Positions 10,754-18,913 of a stretch of 41,680 bases of DNA are shown here, piece by piece (the stretch's first letter is position 1; each line of letters opens with the position of its first letter). Below the pieces are notes generated by a model. That model did no database searches. It was not told where the DNA came from and was given only the letters and a program-made list of their open reading frames with translations. Made by a program: the position numbers and the translations under genes. Source of the DNA: Rhodospirillaceae bacterium (GTDB lineage: Bacteria; Pseudomonadota; Alphaproteobacteria; GCA-2721365); assembly GCA_002721365.1 (NCBI GenBank), contig PBKC01000066.1, positions 1 to 41,680 on the forward strand, read 5' to 3'.

Positions 10754-11200
10754 TCAGCCCAGCATGTCGACGCGGCGCGCATGACGGCCGCCTTCGAATG
10801 CGGTGCGAAAGAAGACCCGGACGCAGGCCCGGGCCGTCTCCGCATCGATCACGCGGGCGCCGAGGGCGAGGACATTACCGTCGTTATGCTGGCGTGCGAG
10901 GCGCGCCGTGAAAACGTTGTGGCACACGACCGCCCGGACGGCGGGATTACGGTTGGCGGCGATCGAGATACCGATGCCGGTGCCGCAGACGAGCACGCCG
11001 CGCGAGACTTCGCCGCGGGCGATCGCATCGGCCATCGTCTTGCCGTAGGCCGGATAGTCGACCGACTCCGGGCCGTGAGTGCCGAGATCCTGTACCGCAT
11101 AGCCGAGTTCGACCAGCGTCGGCTTGATCACTTCCTTCAATTCATAACCAGCATGATCGGAAGCGACGGCGACCGCCTCCCGCCCATCAATATCAGTCAT
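10754..11200 (-). CDS. rpiB: Ribose-5-phosphate isomerase B
   Basis: 148 residues; interconverts ribose 5-phosphate and ribulose 5-phosphate, and so supplies the ribulose 5-phosphate used by ribB in the same operon. The RpiB/LacAB fold shows ASDHAGYELK at the N-terminus (Asp15, His16), the catalytic VCGTGIGISIAANR with Cys72 and the HNVFTARLARQHND block with His105. It is the first gene of the rpiB-glyA-nrdR-rib-nusB-thiL run, so the operon promoter probably lies in the region to its right. Confidence 0.94.
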   Translation of the reverse strand: MTDIDGREAVAVASDHAGYELKEVIKPTLVELGYAVQDLGTHGPESVDYPAYGKTMADAIARGEVSRGVLVCGTGIGISIAANRNPAVRAVVCHNVFTARLARQHNDGNVLALGARVIDAETARACVRVFFRTAFEGGRHARRVDMLG

Positions 11201-11748
11201 CTGCTACTCGTGAGTGGATCGAACACCGATCACCGCTCGGCGCGTCGGACCGTACCACATGTCGCGCGGGAGAGTCAGCGGCCCACCAACGCTTGCAGCG
11301 ATTCGCCCCACTGGGATCGCAGTGCGTCGGTTCGGCCCGCATCGGAAGCGACTTGCCAACATTCGAAGCCCATTCAACGCCTCAAAGTCGGCGCGACATC
11401 TCGATTGCCGCGCGGAATTCCGGAGCCTTCGGTACTATTTTGAGGTATAGGCTCGCCTAGTGATCAGGCCAGCGCTCGTCGCCGCGCTTCGTTGCCTGGT
11501 AAGTGTGCAGAATTCGTGATTGCCTCACGAATCGGCCCTATACAGCGAAATTTCAGCATCCTGAGAAAAACACCTCCGCGATATCGCCATGTTTGGGCCT
11601 GAGTTTCGCCGTAAAGTTTATCAGTTTTTACCGAGTACACGGCTTGACGTGAGGCTTCTCATAACTAGCTTTGAATTTGAAATTGACAACGGGTTTCCGG
11701 GATGCCACTAGAAGGCGCAGTTTGAACTCGGTTAAACGAGCGAAGAGA
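11201..11748. other. Long intergenic region between rpiB and mucR
   Basis: About 550 bp with no convincing gene on either strand: longer frames here lack a ribosome-binding site and family resemblance. The right half (from about 11480) is visibly more AT-rich and holds a hairpin (separate entry) and promoter-like elements for mucR, including TTGACG at 11643 and TTGACA at 11683, neither with a good -10 box by eye. The left half should contain the promoter of the rpiB operon. A small RNA cannot be excluded. Confidence 0.5.
11511..11533. repeat. Inverted repeat upstream of mucR
   Basis: Perfect 8-bp arms ATTCGTGA (11512-11519) and TCACGAAT (11525-11532) with a 5-nt spacer, about 220 bp upstream of the mucR start and without a T-run. 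It could be an operator or a structured 5' leader; function is inferred from position only. Confidence 0.4.
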
Positions 11749-12207
11749 ATGAGTGAAGAATTGAAATCGAAAACACCTCCGGAATCAGTGCTCCGTATGG
11801 CTGCCGAAATTGTCTCGGCCTATGTAAGCCACAATGCGCTGCCCTCTGCGCAAATCCCGGAACTGATCCAGACGGTCTTCAAGTCACTGTCGGAGATGGA
11901 GACTCCTGAGGCGGAGCAGGTCGAGGAAGCGCCGAAGCCTGCCGTACCGGTCCGGAAGTCGGTCACGCCCGATTACATCATCTGTCTCGAAGACGGCAAG
12001 AAGCTGAAGATGCTGAAGCGGCATCTCCGCACGACTTACAACATGACGCCGGAGGAATATCGGGCGAAGTGGGGCCTGGCGCCCGACTATCCGATGGTTG
12101 CCCCGAGCCATGCCGCCCAGCGGTCAGCTTTCGCCAAGCAGATCGGCCTCGGCCGTAAGCGCGAAGGCGAAAGCACGCGTCGCGGCGGGCGTCGCGCCAA
12201 GGCGTAA
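11749..12207 (+). CDS. mucR: MucR/Ros family transcriptional regulator
   Basis: 152-residue DNA-binding regulator of the MucR/Ros family; members repress exopolysaccharide, motility, cell-cycle and virulence genes by binding AT-rich DNA and often their own promoter. The N-terminal oligomerisation part begins ESVLRMAAEIVSAYVSHN; the C-terminal zinc-finger-like domain has DYIICLEDGKKLKMLKRHL, TPEEYRAKWGL and DYPMVAPSHAA. The zinc ligands are incomplete: Cys-x2-Asp is followed by a His, but the second His position is Thr/Tyr (RHLRTTYN). The ATG at 11749 gives the family start (MSEELK); the frame extends 78 bp further up without homology. A strong terminator follows. Confidence 0.9.
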   Translation: MSEELKSKTPPESVLRMAAEIVSAYVSHNALPSAQIPELIQTVFKSLSEMETPEAEQVEEAPKPAVPVRKSVTPDYIICLEDGKKLKMLKRHLRTTYNMTPEEYRAKWGLAPDYPMVAPSHAAQRSAFAKQIGLGRKREGESTRRGGRRAKA

Positions 12208-12232
12208 ATCTTTCGCAGCCCACGCTGCAACG

Positions 12233-12270
12233 AAAAGGCCGCGCATCGCTGGATGCGCGGCCTTTTCTTT
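12233..12270 (+). terminator. Intrinsic terminator after mucR
   Basis: Eleven-bp perfect stem (12237-12247 with 12252-12262), 4-nt loop GCTG, preceded by AAAA and followed by TTTTCTTT. Classic Rho-independent terminator 30 bp after the mucR stop; the flanking A-run could let it work in reverse as well. Confidence 0.9.
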
Positions 12271-12410
12271 ATTCCAGGGGGCGATTCACACCTGAAGTCG
12301 AGTCGAACTGAGGCGATCCTGATCTAAGAGACCGCGGTTGGCATCGCACTTGCGATCCATGTCCTGCCACCGTCGCCGGACGGGGGAAGGACACAGGGAT
12401 CGGAGCACGC

Positions 12411-13259
12411 ATGAAACCTTGCCGCCGCTTGATTTCCGGGCTTTGCATCGGCGTCGCCGTCTGGGCGGCGACCGGTGCTGCGGCGGCTCAGGACGGCAAG
12501 TTTTTCCCGATCAATCGGGCCCATGACTCGAAATTCTTGCCGGCCGCCCTGCCGTCGGCGTCAGGCAACCGGTCGGAGAAGCGCTTCTTCACCATAGATC
12601 GCCGGGCGGTTCGCCCGCGGGTCATCGATCGCGATGCCGTCGCGGACGAATCGGGCAAGGCCGGCGAAGCGCCGCCCCCGATCATCCACCGACCCAGGAC
12701 CGCGAGCCATCTTCCGCTCATCAACCAGTCCAATGCGGAAATCGAGAGCGCGGCGATTCGGCGGCCGGCCAGGCCAACGACGCCGCTCGTCCCCTCGATC
12801 ACGCCATTCCCCGGACCGACCGAGCCTGAATCGCTTGGCGGCTTCCACGGTTGGCCGATCGCCCCCGAGGCCAAGAGCCGCGTGTCCTCTCACTATGGTT
12901 GGCGGATACATCCGATGACCGGCGAGCGCGCTTTCCATACCGGCGTCGATATCGCCGCACCGTCCGGAACGCCGGTTCTGGCAACCGCCCCGGGGATCGT
13001 CCATGCGATCGGCCAGCACCCGCGTCTAGGGAACTATGTGATGATCGACTATCTGGACGGATCGGTCGGCACCTACGGCCATCTTAAGCGTATCGAAGCC
13101 GCAAGCGGGGATATCGTCGCACGCGGAGACATGGTCGGTCGGGTGGGCAGCACGGGTCGATCGACGGGCCCCCATCTCGACTACTCGCTTAAGATCGACG
13201 GCCGGAACGTCGATCCTCTGCCGCTGTTGTCCGCGCCGACCAGCGTCGCATCCCGGTAG
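12411..13259 (+). CDS. Secreted M23 family peptidase (LytM-like)
   Basis: 282 residues. A Sec signal peptide (to about Ala26, cleavage near AAA-QD) leads to a Pro/Arg-rich linker of about 120 residues and a C-terminal M23 domain from about 155. The domain has HYGWRIHPMTG, then the zinc motif HTGVD (His176, Asp180), TYGHL (His224) and TGPHLDYSL. The last motif is normally H-x-H; here it is His255-x-Asp257, so one zinc ligand is exchanged for Asp. It may be a cell-wall endopeptidase with altered metal binding or a non-catalytic activator like EnvC/NlpD-type LytM proteins. It is monocistronic between two terminators. Confidence 0.85.
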   Translation: MKPCRRLISGLCIGVAVWAATGAAAAQDGKFFPINRAHDSKFLPAALPSASGNRSEKRFFTIDRRAVRPRVIDRDAVADESGKAGEAPPPIIHRPRTASHLPLINQSNAEIESAAIRRPARPTTPLVPSITPFPGPTEPESLGGFHGWPIAPEAKSRVSSHYGWRIHPMTGERAFHTGVDIAAPSGTPVLATAPGIVHAIGQHPRLGNYVMIDYLDGSVGTYGHLKRIEAASGDIVARGDMVGRVGSTGRSTGPHLDYSLKIDGRNVDPLPLLSAPTSVASR

Positions 13260-13290
13260 ACCGGCATCAGGGACCTCTCCCCAAAAGAAG

Positions 13291-13320
13291 AAGCCCGGAC
13301 CTTCAGGTCCGGGCTTTTCC
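13291..13320. terminator. Bidirectional terminator between M23 gene and livK
   Basis: Perfect 11-bp stem (13291-13301 with 13306-13316), TTCA loop, followed by TTCC and preceded by AAAAGAAG. It lies between two convergent genes and probably serves both. Confidence 0.85.
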
Positions 13321-13345
13321 CCGTTAGGCACGCCGCCGACCGGAC

Positions 13346-14464
13346 TCACTGTTCGGCGTAGTCATAGCTCCCATCATGCCAGCGGTAGAAGACGTAGCCA
13401 GGCGCGGTCACATCCCCCTTGTCGTCGAAACCGATTTCACCAAGCACGGTGTCGAACTTCTGCTCGCGCATAACCGGCGCGACGTCCTCGACATAGGTGC
13501 TTTCGGCGGCTTCGGCCGCCTGGGCAAAGACCTGAATGGCCGCGTAGGTGTAGAGCGTGTAGCCCTCCGGCGAAACGCCCTCCTCCTCGAACCGCTTCAC
13601 CACCTCGGCAGCCGCCGGATTCTTGCGCGGGTCGGGGCTGAACGAAAACAGAGTTCCTTCACCGGCGTCGCCGGTAATCGACCAGAACTCCTGGGTAACC
13701 ATGGCATCGCCTGAGACGAGCTGCGCATCCAGCCCCTGCTGACGGGCCTGCCGGATGATCAAACCGGCTTCGGTGTGGTAGCCGCCGATATAGATGACGT
13801 CGACGTTCGCCTGTTTCAGCTTCGAAACCAGCGCCGAATAGTCCTTCTCGCCGGCCGTATAGGAATCGTAGAGAACCTCGTCGATACCATCGGCGTTGAG
13901 CGCCTTCTTGGTCTCGTCCGCGAGCCCCTTGCCGTAGGCGGTCTTGTCATGAAGGAGCGCGATACGGGCGTCCGGGAAATGCTTGGCCAGGTATTCGCCG
14001 GCAACGATGCCCTGCTGGTCATCGCGCCCGCAGGTCCGGAAAACGTTGTCCAGGCCGCGCTCGGTCAGCACCGGGTTCGTCGAGGCCGGGGAAATCTCGA
14101 GAATCCCTTCCTCGTAATAGACTTCCGATGCGGGGATCGACGTGCTGGAGCAGAAATGCCCGGCAACAAAGACGACGCCTTTGTTGACCATCTGGTTGGC
14201 GACCGCGACCGCCTGCTTGGCTTCACAGGCATCGTCACCGATTTCGAGGACGAGCGTCTTGCCCATCACCCCACCGGCGGCATTGATGTCCGCGACGGCC
14301 ATCCTGGCACCACGAACCATCTGATCGCCGAAGATGGCGTACTGCCCGGTCACCGGACCGGCGACGGCGATCAGGATGTCATCGGCAGCGGCGGCAGTCG
14401 TCGCCAAGCCTCCCGCCCCGGCCAGTCCGGCCGCCAGGAGCAAGGTGCGCATCGATTGTCTCAT
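13346..14464 (-). CDS. livK: Branched-chain amino acid ABC transporter substrate-binding protein
   Basis: 372-residue periplasmic binding protein of the LivJ/LivK (Peripla_BP_6) family. Signal peptide at residues 1-27 (MRQSMRTLLLAAGL..., cleavage near TAAAADD). The mature start DILIAVAGPVTGQYAIFGDQ, in part IAVAGPVTGQ, is the family signature, followed by the DACEAKQAVAVANQMV and GHFCSSTSIPASEVY blocks that line the ligand pocket. GAGGAGA precedes the ATG. It is the last gene of the liv cluster, 139 bp after DUF6867, so it may also have its own promoter for the excess of binding protein usually needed. Confidence 0.93.
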   Translation of the reverse strand: MRQSMRTLLLAAGLAGAGGLATTAAAADDILIAVAGPVTGQYAIFGDQMVRGARMAVADINAAGGVMGKTLVLEIGDDACEAKQAVAVANQMVNKGVVFVAGHFCSSTSIPASEVYYEEGILEISPASTNPVLTERGLDNVFRTCGRDDQQGIVAGEYLAKHFPDARIALLHDKTAYGKGLADETKKALNADGIDEVLYDSYTAGEKDYSALVSKLKQANVDVIYIGGYHTEAGLIIRQARQQGLDAQLVSGDAMVTQEFWSITGDAGEGTLFSFSPDPRKNPAAAEVVKRFEEEGVSPEGYTLYTYAAIQVFAQAAEAAESTYVEDVAPVMREQKFDTVLGEIGFDDKGDVTAPGYVFYRWHDGSYDYAEQ

Positions 14465-14603
14465 GTGATCTCCTCGTCTGGCTCAGTCTGGCCCTCACCG
14501 GATCGACCGCCGCGGTGATCGCGGTCTTCGTTCCGATCTGCGGCGGAAGCCACTCATCACGTAAGACTTCCCCCGGTTCGCTCAAGGGCGGTGAAGCGAA
14601 TCG

Positions 14604-14936
14604 TCAGGACTTCTCCCGGTAGGCGAAAGGACCGCTTCGTTCATATTCCCAAGGATACTGTTTCACCATACCGGTCACTCTGGAGATCCGGTAAGCGATC
14701 AGCGCCATCGCCATGATCACCAAGGTGTCGATCACGAAACGCAGTGGATCGAGCAGTCGCTGATCGAACAGCGCGTAGGACAGGAAGCGATCGACGAAGC
14801 CGAGCCCGAAGCAGGCGAATACGACTTGCCATGCCGGCCGCCAGTTCCGAGCCAGAGCCTGCCCGGTGAGAACGCCGGCACCGCCGACCACGACGACGGT
14901 GAGGCCGATGAACACCATGACGGTGTCGCCAGACAT
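14604..14936 (-). CDS. Small membrane protein of liv operons (DUF6867-like)
   Basis: 110 residues with three probable transmembrane helices (about 5-25, 36-55 and 62-82) and a C-terminal cytoplasmic tail ending WEYERSGPFAYREKS. I recognise it as the small membrane protein that accompanies liv genes in Alphaproteobacteria (DUF6867-type); its function is not known. The start at 14936 lies 7 bp after the livF stop, so it is translated as part of the operon. A longer open frame upstream runs through livF in another frame and is not real. Position suggests an accessory role with the LivHMGF permease. Confidence 0.75.
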   Translation of the reverse strand: MSGDTVMVFIGLTVVVVGGAGVLTGQALARNWRPAWQVVFACFGLGFVDRFLSYALFDQRLLDPLRFVIDTLVIMAMALIAYRISRVTGMVKQYPWEYERSGPFAYREKS

Positions 14937-14943
14937 CGCCTGC

Positions 14944-15654
14944 TCAATGCCCCCCTTCGAGATAGGCCGACCGCACCTCGCGGTTGGCCAGCAGTTCCTG
15001 TCCCGTCCCCGAGAGCACCACCCGCCGATTGGCGAGAACATAGCCGCGATGGGCGAGACGAAGCGCGTGGTAGGCGTTCTGTTCGACCAGAAGGACCGTC
15101 ACCTTCTGCTGGTCGTTGATCTCCCGCACCACTTCGAATATCTGCTTGACGATCAAAGGCGCCAAGCCGAGCGACGGCTCGTCCAACAGCAGCAGCCGCG
15201 GCCGGCTCATCAGCGCCCGGCCGATCGCCAGCATCTGCTGCTCGCCCCCCGACATGGTGCCGCCGCGCTGCCCACGGCGCTTCTCCAGCACCGGAAACAA
15301 CTCGAACACCCGCTTCAGGTCGTCGTCGAAATAGGACGGATCGCAGGTGACGGCGCCCATCTGCAGGTTTTCCATCACCGTCATATGCGGAAAGATCCGC
15401 CGTCCCTCCGGCGCATGGGCGATGCCGCGATGGATGATGTGATGAGTGGGCAGGCCGGTGATGTCCTCGTCATCGAACAGGACACGGCCGCGGGTCGGGC
15501 CGGGATTGCCGCAGATCGTCATCAGCAGCGTCGACTTGCCGGCACCGTTGGCGCCGATCATCGTCACCACCTCGCCCTGGGCCACATCGATGTCGACGCC
15601 GGACAGAGCCTCGATCGGCCCGTAGAAGGTATGGACGCCTTCGCAGCGGAGCAT
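14944..15654 (-). CDS. livF: Branched-chain amino acid ABC transporter ATP-binding protein LivF
   Basis: 236-residue ATPase. Walker A GANGAGKST (about 33-41), Q-loop region, signature MSGGEQQ, Walker B LLLLDEPSLGLAP and the switch His region are present. LivF-type features are the short domain, HTFYGPIEALSGVDI at the N-terminus and IAHAPEGRRIFPHMTV. Its ATG shares one base with the livG stop (TGATG), so translation is coupled. Confidence 0.95.
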   Translation of the reverse strand: MLRCEGVHTFYGPIEALSGVDIDVAQGEVVTMIGANGAGKSTLLMTICGNPGPTRGRVLFDDEDITGLPTHHIIHRGIAHAPEGRRIFPHMTVMENLQMGAVTCDPSYFDDDLKRVFELFPVLEKRRGQRGGTMSGGEQQMLAIGRALMSRPRLLLLDEPSLGLAPLIVKQIFEVVREINDQQKVTVLLVEQNAYHALRLAHRGYVLANRRVVLSGTGQELLANREVRSAYLEGGH

Positions 15655-16508
15655 CAGCCGCGGGCCCCCGCATCGCTCTGCATGTCATCAGCGACCTCGG
15701 GCGGCAGCGTCGAATCCTCCTCTTCACCGAGATAAGCGCGGATGACGGAGGGGTCGTTCCTGACCGCCTCCGGCTCGCCATCAGCGATCTTCTCGCCATA
15801 GTCGAGGACGACGATGTGGTCGGAGACCCGCATCACCACGCTCATGTCGTGTTCGATCAGCAGGATGCCGATCCCCTGGCTCTCGCGGATGTCCAGCAGA
15901 AGGTCGTTCAGTTCCGCCGACTCTCTGGTGTTGAGACCCGCCGCCGGCTCGTCGAGGCAGAGCAGCACCGGCTTGGTGCACATCGCCCGCGCGACCTCCA
16001 GCCGACGCTGGTCGCCATAGGGCAGCGTTCCCGCGGCACGGTCGGCCGATTCGACCAGATTGATCCGACGCAGCCATTCCTCGGCGAGTCCCAAGGCCTC
16101 GTTCTCGGCATCCCGATAACGGGCAAGGCCGAGGAGGCCGGCGATCGAGAAGGCCGAAGCGCGCATCAGCATGTTGTGCTGAGCGACCATCAGGTTTTCG
16201 AGCACCGACATCTGCGGGAACAGGCGGATATTCTGAAAGGTACGGGCGACACCGGCGCGGGCGATGCGAAAGCCGTCGAGCCGTTCGAGGAGATGGCGTT
16301 CGCCGTCGTGCCCCTTGAGGGTCAGACGCCCGACCGTCGGCTTGTAGAAGCCCGTGAGGCAGTTGAAGACGGTGGTCTTTCCCGCACCGTTGGGCCCGAT
16401 GATCGCGGTGATTTCGCGGTCCCGCGCCGAGAACGACAGGTCGTCGATGGCGACGAGCCCGCCGAAACGCATCGTCAGATGCTCAACGTCGAGAAGGGCG
16501 TCCGTCAT
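15654..16508 (-). CDS. livG: Branched-chain amino acid ABC transporter ATP-binding protein LivG
   Basis: 284-residue ATPase with Walker A GPNGAGKTT (about 38-46), the LivG-specific RTFQNIRLFPQMSVLENL, signature region LPYGDQRRLEVARA (in place of LSGGQ, as usual in LivG), Walker B VLLCLDEPAAGLN and a C-terminal BCA_ABC_TP-type end with IRAYLGEE. About 25 acidic residues follow. Start at 16508 overlaps the livM stop by 4 bp (ATGA). The open frame continues upstream inside livM in another frame, which is not coding. Confidence 0.95.
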   Translation of the reverse strand: MTDALLDVEHLTMRFGGLVAIDDLSFSARDREITAIIGPNGAGKTTVFNCLTGFYKPTVGRLTLKGHDGERHLLERLDGFRIARAGVARTFQNIRLFPQMSVLENLMVAQHNMLMRASAFSIAGLLGLARYRDAENEALGLAEEWLRRINLVESADRAAGTLPYGDQRRLEVARAMCTKPVLLCLDEPAAGLNTRESAELNDLLLDIRESQGIGILLIEHDMSVVMRVSDHIVVLDYGEKIADGEPEAVRNDPSVIRAYLGEEEDSTLPPEVADDMQSDAGARG

Positions 16509-17815
16509 CCCGCCCCCTTGCCGCGGGGAGCCAGCCGCACCGTCGGTTCGCGATGGCTGAGAAGACCGCGCGGCCGCCATGTCATGATCAGCACCATCGC
16601 CCCGCCGAACACCAGCATGCGGAACTCGGCGAACTCCCGTGCGATCTCCGGCAGGACGATCAGCGCGATACCGGCGAGGACGACGCCGGTCTGACTGCCC
16701 ATGCCGCCCAGCACGACGATCGCCAGGATGATCGCCGACTCGATGAAGACGAAGCTCTCGGGGCTGATGAAGCCCTGTCGGGTGGCGAAGAACGACCCGG
16801 CAAAACCGCCGAACATGGCCCCCAGCGCGAAAGCCGAAAGCTTGATGTTGGTCGGATTCAGACCGAGCGCACGGCAAGCGATCTCGTCCTCCCGCAGCGC
16901 CTCCCAAGCCCGGCCGATGGGGAGCTTGCGAATGCGGAGAACGAACAGATTGGTGATCAGGGCCAGAATGAGAATCAGGTAGTAGAGAAAGATGACCCGG
17001 TGCTCACCGGAATAGTCGATGCCGAAAAATTCATGGAACGGCACCTCGCCCTCGTCCGGACGGCGTGTGAACGGCAAGCCGAAAAAGGACGGCCGCGGGA
17101 TGCTCGAAATGCCGTTCGGTCCACCGGTGAAGGCGACCCAGTTCAGCAGAATGATGCGGATGATCTCCCCGAAACCCAGGGTGACGATGGCGAGATAATC
17201 GCCGCGCAGCCTGAGCACCGGATAGCCCAGGAGAATGCCGAAAAAGGCAGCCATGGTGCCGGCCACCGGCAGGCAGACCCAGAACGACCAGCCATAGGTC
17301 GTCCCGAGAAGAGCGTAGGTGTAGGCGCCGACGGCGTAGAAGGCGACGTAGCCGAGGTCGAGAAGCCCGGCGAGACCGACGACGATGTTCAGGCCCCACG
17401 CCAGCATGATGTAGATGAGAACCGTCGTGCCGAGATCGACGATATAGCGGTCCGAGAACGGCAGGAACGGCAAGGCGACGGCCGCGATCAGGGCGGCGAC
17501 GGCCGCATAGGGCAGATAGGCCGCAAACCGTTGCCGCCCGCGCTCGGCGACGCCCGACGACAGTCGCGTCGCCGGCCTGACGGCTCGCAGCACGGCCAGG
17601 AGCAACCGGCCCACGAATACGGCAACGACACCGATCGCCACCCAGCTCCACCGGGTTTCGACGACCATCGCCCCTTGGTCGCCTGCGGTGAGATGCAGTC
17701 CGGCCAGCGGCAACGCCAGAAGAAAAGCCACGAACGCGGCGAGGGCGGCTTCCTTGAGAACTTGGGGGAGGTCGAAGCGGGAGACGCCCGCCTTCACTGC
17801 CACCGCTTCCGCCAT
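16505..17815 (-). CDS. livM: Branched-chain amino acid ABC transporter permease LivM
   Basis: 436-residue inner-membrane permease. An N-terminal LivM-specific extension with three hydrophobic segments (about 20-150) precedes the BPD_transp_2 domain, recognised by YIMLAWGLNIVVGLAGLLDLGYVAFYAVGAY (in part GLNIVVGLAGLLDLG), LRLRGDYLAIVTLGFGEI and the EAA-like loop IGRAWEALREDEIACRALG-type segment (AWEALREDEIA). The ATG at 17815 shares one base with the livH stop (TGATG). The frame is open further upstream within livH but that part is out of frame with livH and not coding. Confidence 0.95.
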   Translation of the reverse strand: MAEAVAVKAGVSRFDLPQVLKEAALAAFVAFLLALPLAGLHLTAGDQGAMVVETRWSWVAIGVVAVFVGRLLLAVLRAVRPATRLSSGVAERGRQRFAAYLPYAAVAALIAAVALPFLPFSDRYIVDLGTTVLIYIMLAWGLNIVVGLAGLLDLGYVAFYAVGAYTYALLGTTYGWSFWVCLPVAGTMAAFFGILLGYPVLRLRGDYLAIVTLGFGEIIRIILLNWVAFTGGPNGISSIPRPSFFGLPFTRRPDEGEVPFHEFFGIDYSGEHRVIFLYYLILILALITNLFVLRIRKLPIGRAWEALREDEIACRALGLNPTNIKLSAFALGAMFGGFAGSFFATRQGFISPESFVFIESAIILAIVVLGGMGSQTGVVLAGIALIVLPEIAREFAEFRMLVFGGAMVLIMTWRPRGLLSHREPTVRLAPRGKGAG

Positions 17816-18729
17816 CAGACCTTTTCGACCTCCGGGCTGCCGAGCAGACCGGTCGGGCGGAAGAGGAGCACCAGGATCAGGATTCCGAAGGCGGCAACGT
17901 CCTTGTATTCCACCGAGAAGTAACCCGACCAGAATGCCTCGACGAGCCCCAGGACGATGCCACCGAGCATGGCGCCCGGAAGCGAGCCGATGCCACCGAG
18001 CACGGCTGCGGTGAACGCCTTCAGACCGGCGATGAAGCCCATGAAGAAATCGACCACGCCGTAATACATCGCCACCATCACGCCCGCGACGGCAGCGAGC
18101 GCCGCGCCCAGCACGAAGGGGATGGCGATCGTCCGGTCGACGTCGATGCCGAGAAGCGTCGCCATCGTCCGATCCTGCTGGCAGGCGCGCTGCGCCCGGC
18201 CGAGCGCGGTGCGGCCGATGACCGCGGCGAAGCCCACCATCAGAACCAGGGTGAGCACGATGATGAAGATCTGCACATAGCTCAGGCGAACGACGAAGCC
18301 TTCCGACTCGAGCAGGGTCAGACCGCCGGTGACCACCGGCTGCAGCGGCTTGACCCGCGCGCCCTGCAGAAGCTGCACATAGTTCTGCAGGAAGATCGAC
18401 ATGCCGATCGCGGAGATCAGCGCCGCCAAGCGGAACGACCCCCGGAGCGGCCGATAGGCGATCCGCTCCAGCGTCCAGCCATAGGCGGCAGTGAACGCCA
18501 TGGAGGCGAGCAAGACCACCAGCAAGGCCAACGGCACGAAACCCAAGCCCGCCATCTCCAGCAGCGTGAAGCCGATGACGGCGATGAACGCGCCGATCAT
18601 GTAGATCTCGCCATGAGCGAAATTGATCATCCCGATGATCCCGTAGACCATCGTGTAGCCAATGGCGATCAGCCCGTAGATGCTGCCGAGCGTCAGGCCA
18701 TTGATGAGCTGCTGGATGAAGTAGTCCAT
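17815..18729 (-). CDS. livH: Branched-chain amino acid ABC transporter permease LivH
   Basis: 304-residue inner-membrane permease with about eight hydrophobic segments. The N-terminal QQLINGLTLGSIYGLIAIGYTMVYGI (in part LINGLTLGSIYGLIAIG) and INFAHGEIYMIGAF are diagnostic for LivH; the EAA-like loop AQRACQQDRTMATLLGI contacts the ATPases. First gene of the cluster livH-M-G-F-DUF6867-livK, all with overlaps or very short gaps, so the promoter should lie in the roughly 180 bp between 18730 and 18913. Confidence 0.95.
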   Translation of the reverse strand: MDYFIQQLINGLTLGSIYGLIAIGYTMVYGIIGMINFAHGEIYMIGAFIAVIGFTLLEMAGLGFVPLALLVVLLASMAFTAAYGWTLERIAYRPLRGSFRLAALISAIGMSIFLQNYVQLLQGARVKPLQPVVTGGLTLLESEGFVVRLSYVQIFIIVLTLVLMVGFAAVIGRTALGRAQRACQQDRTMATLLGIDVDRTIAIPFVLGAALAAVAGVMVAMYYGVVDFFMGFIAGLKAFTAAVLGGIGSLPGAMLGGIVLGLVEAFWSGYFSVEYKDVAAFGILILVLLFRPTGLLGSPEVEKV

Positions 18730-18913
18730 GAACCCCGTTCGCCCCCCGCGCCCCTAAAGGGTTAACGGCTGGCCCTTCCTGCGGCAAGGCCGTATTGCCG
18801 TTGCATGACGGTCGAAATCAACCATGCAAGGCCTGGACCGGCCAAGCGCCCCCTCATGCCAGCGGTGCGCCGACCCGGGCGCAACGACGACGATCGACCG
18901 TCACCGAACGCCA

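Noticed and set aside
17816..18787. Apparent fusion of an upstream reading frame to livM
   Set aside because: The extension is the livH gene read in the wrong frame; livM starts at 17815, where the livH stop overlaps its ATG.
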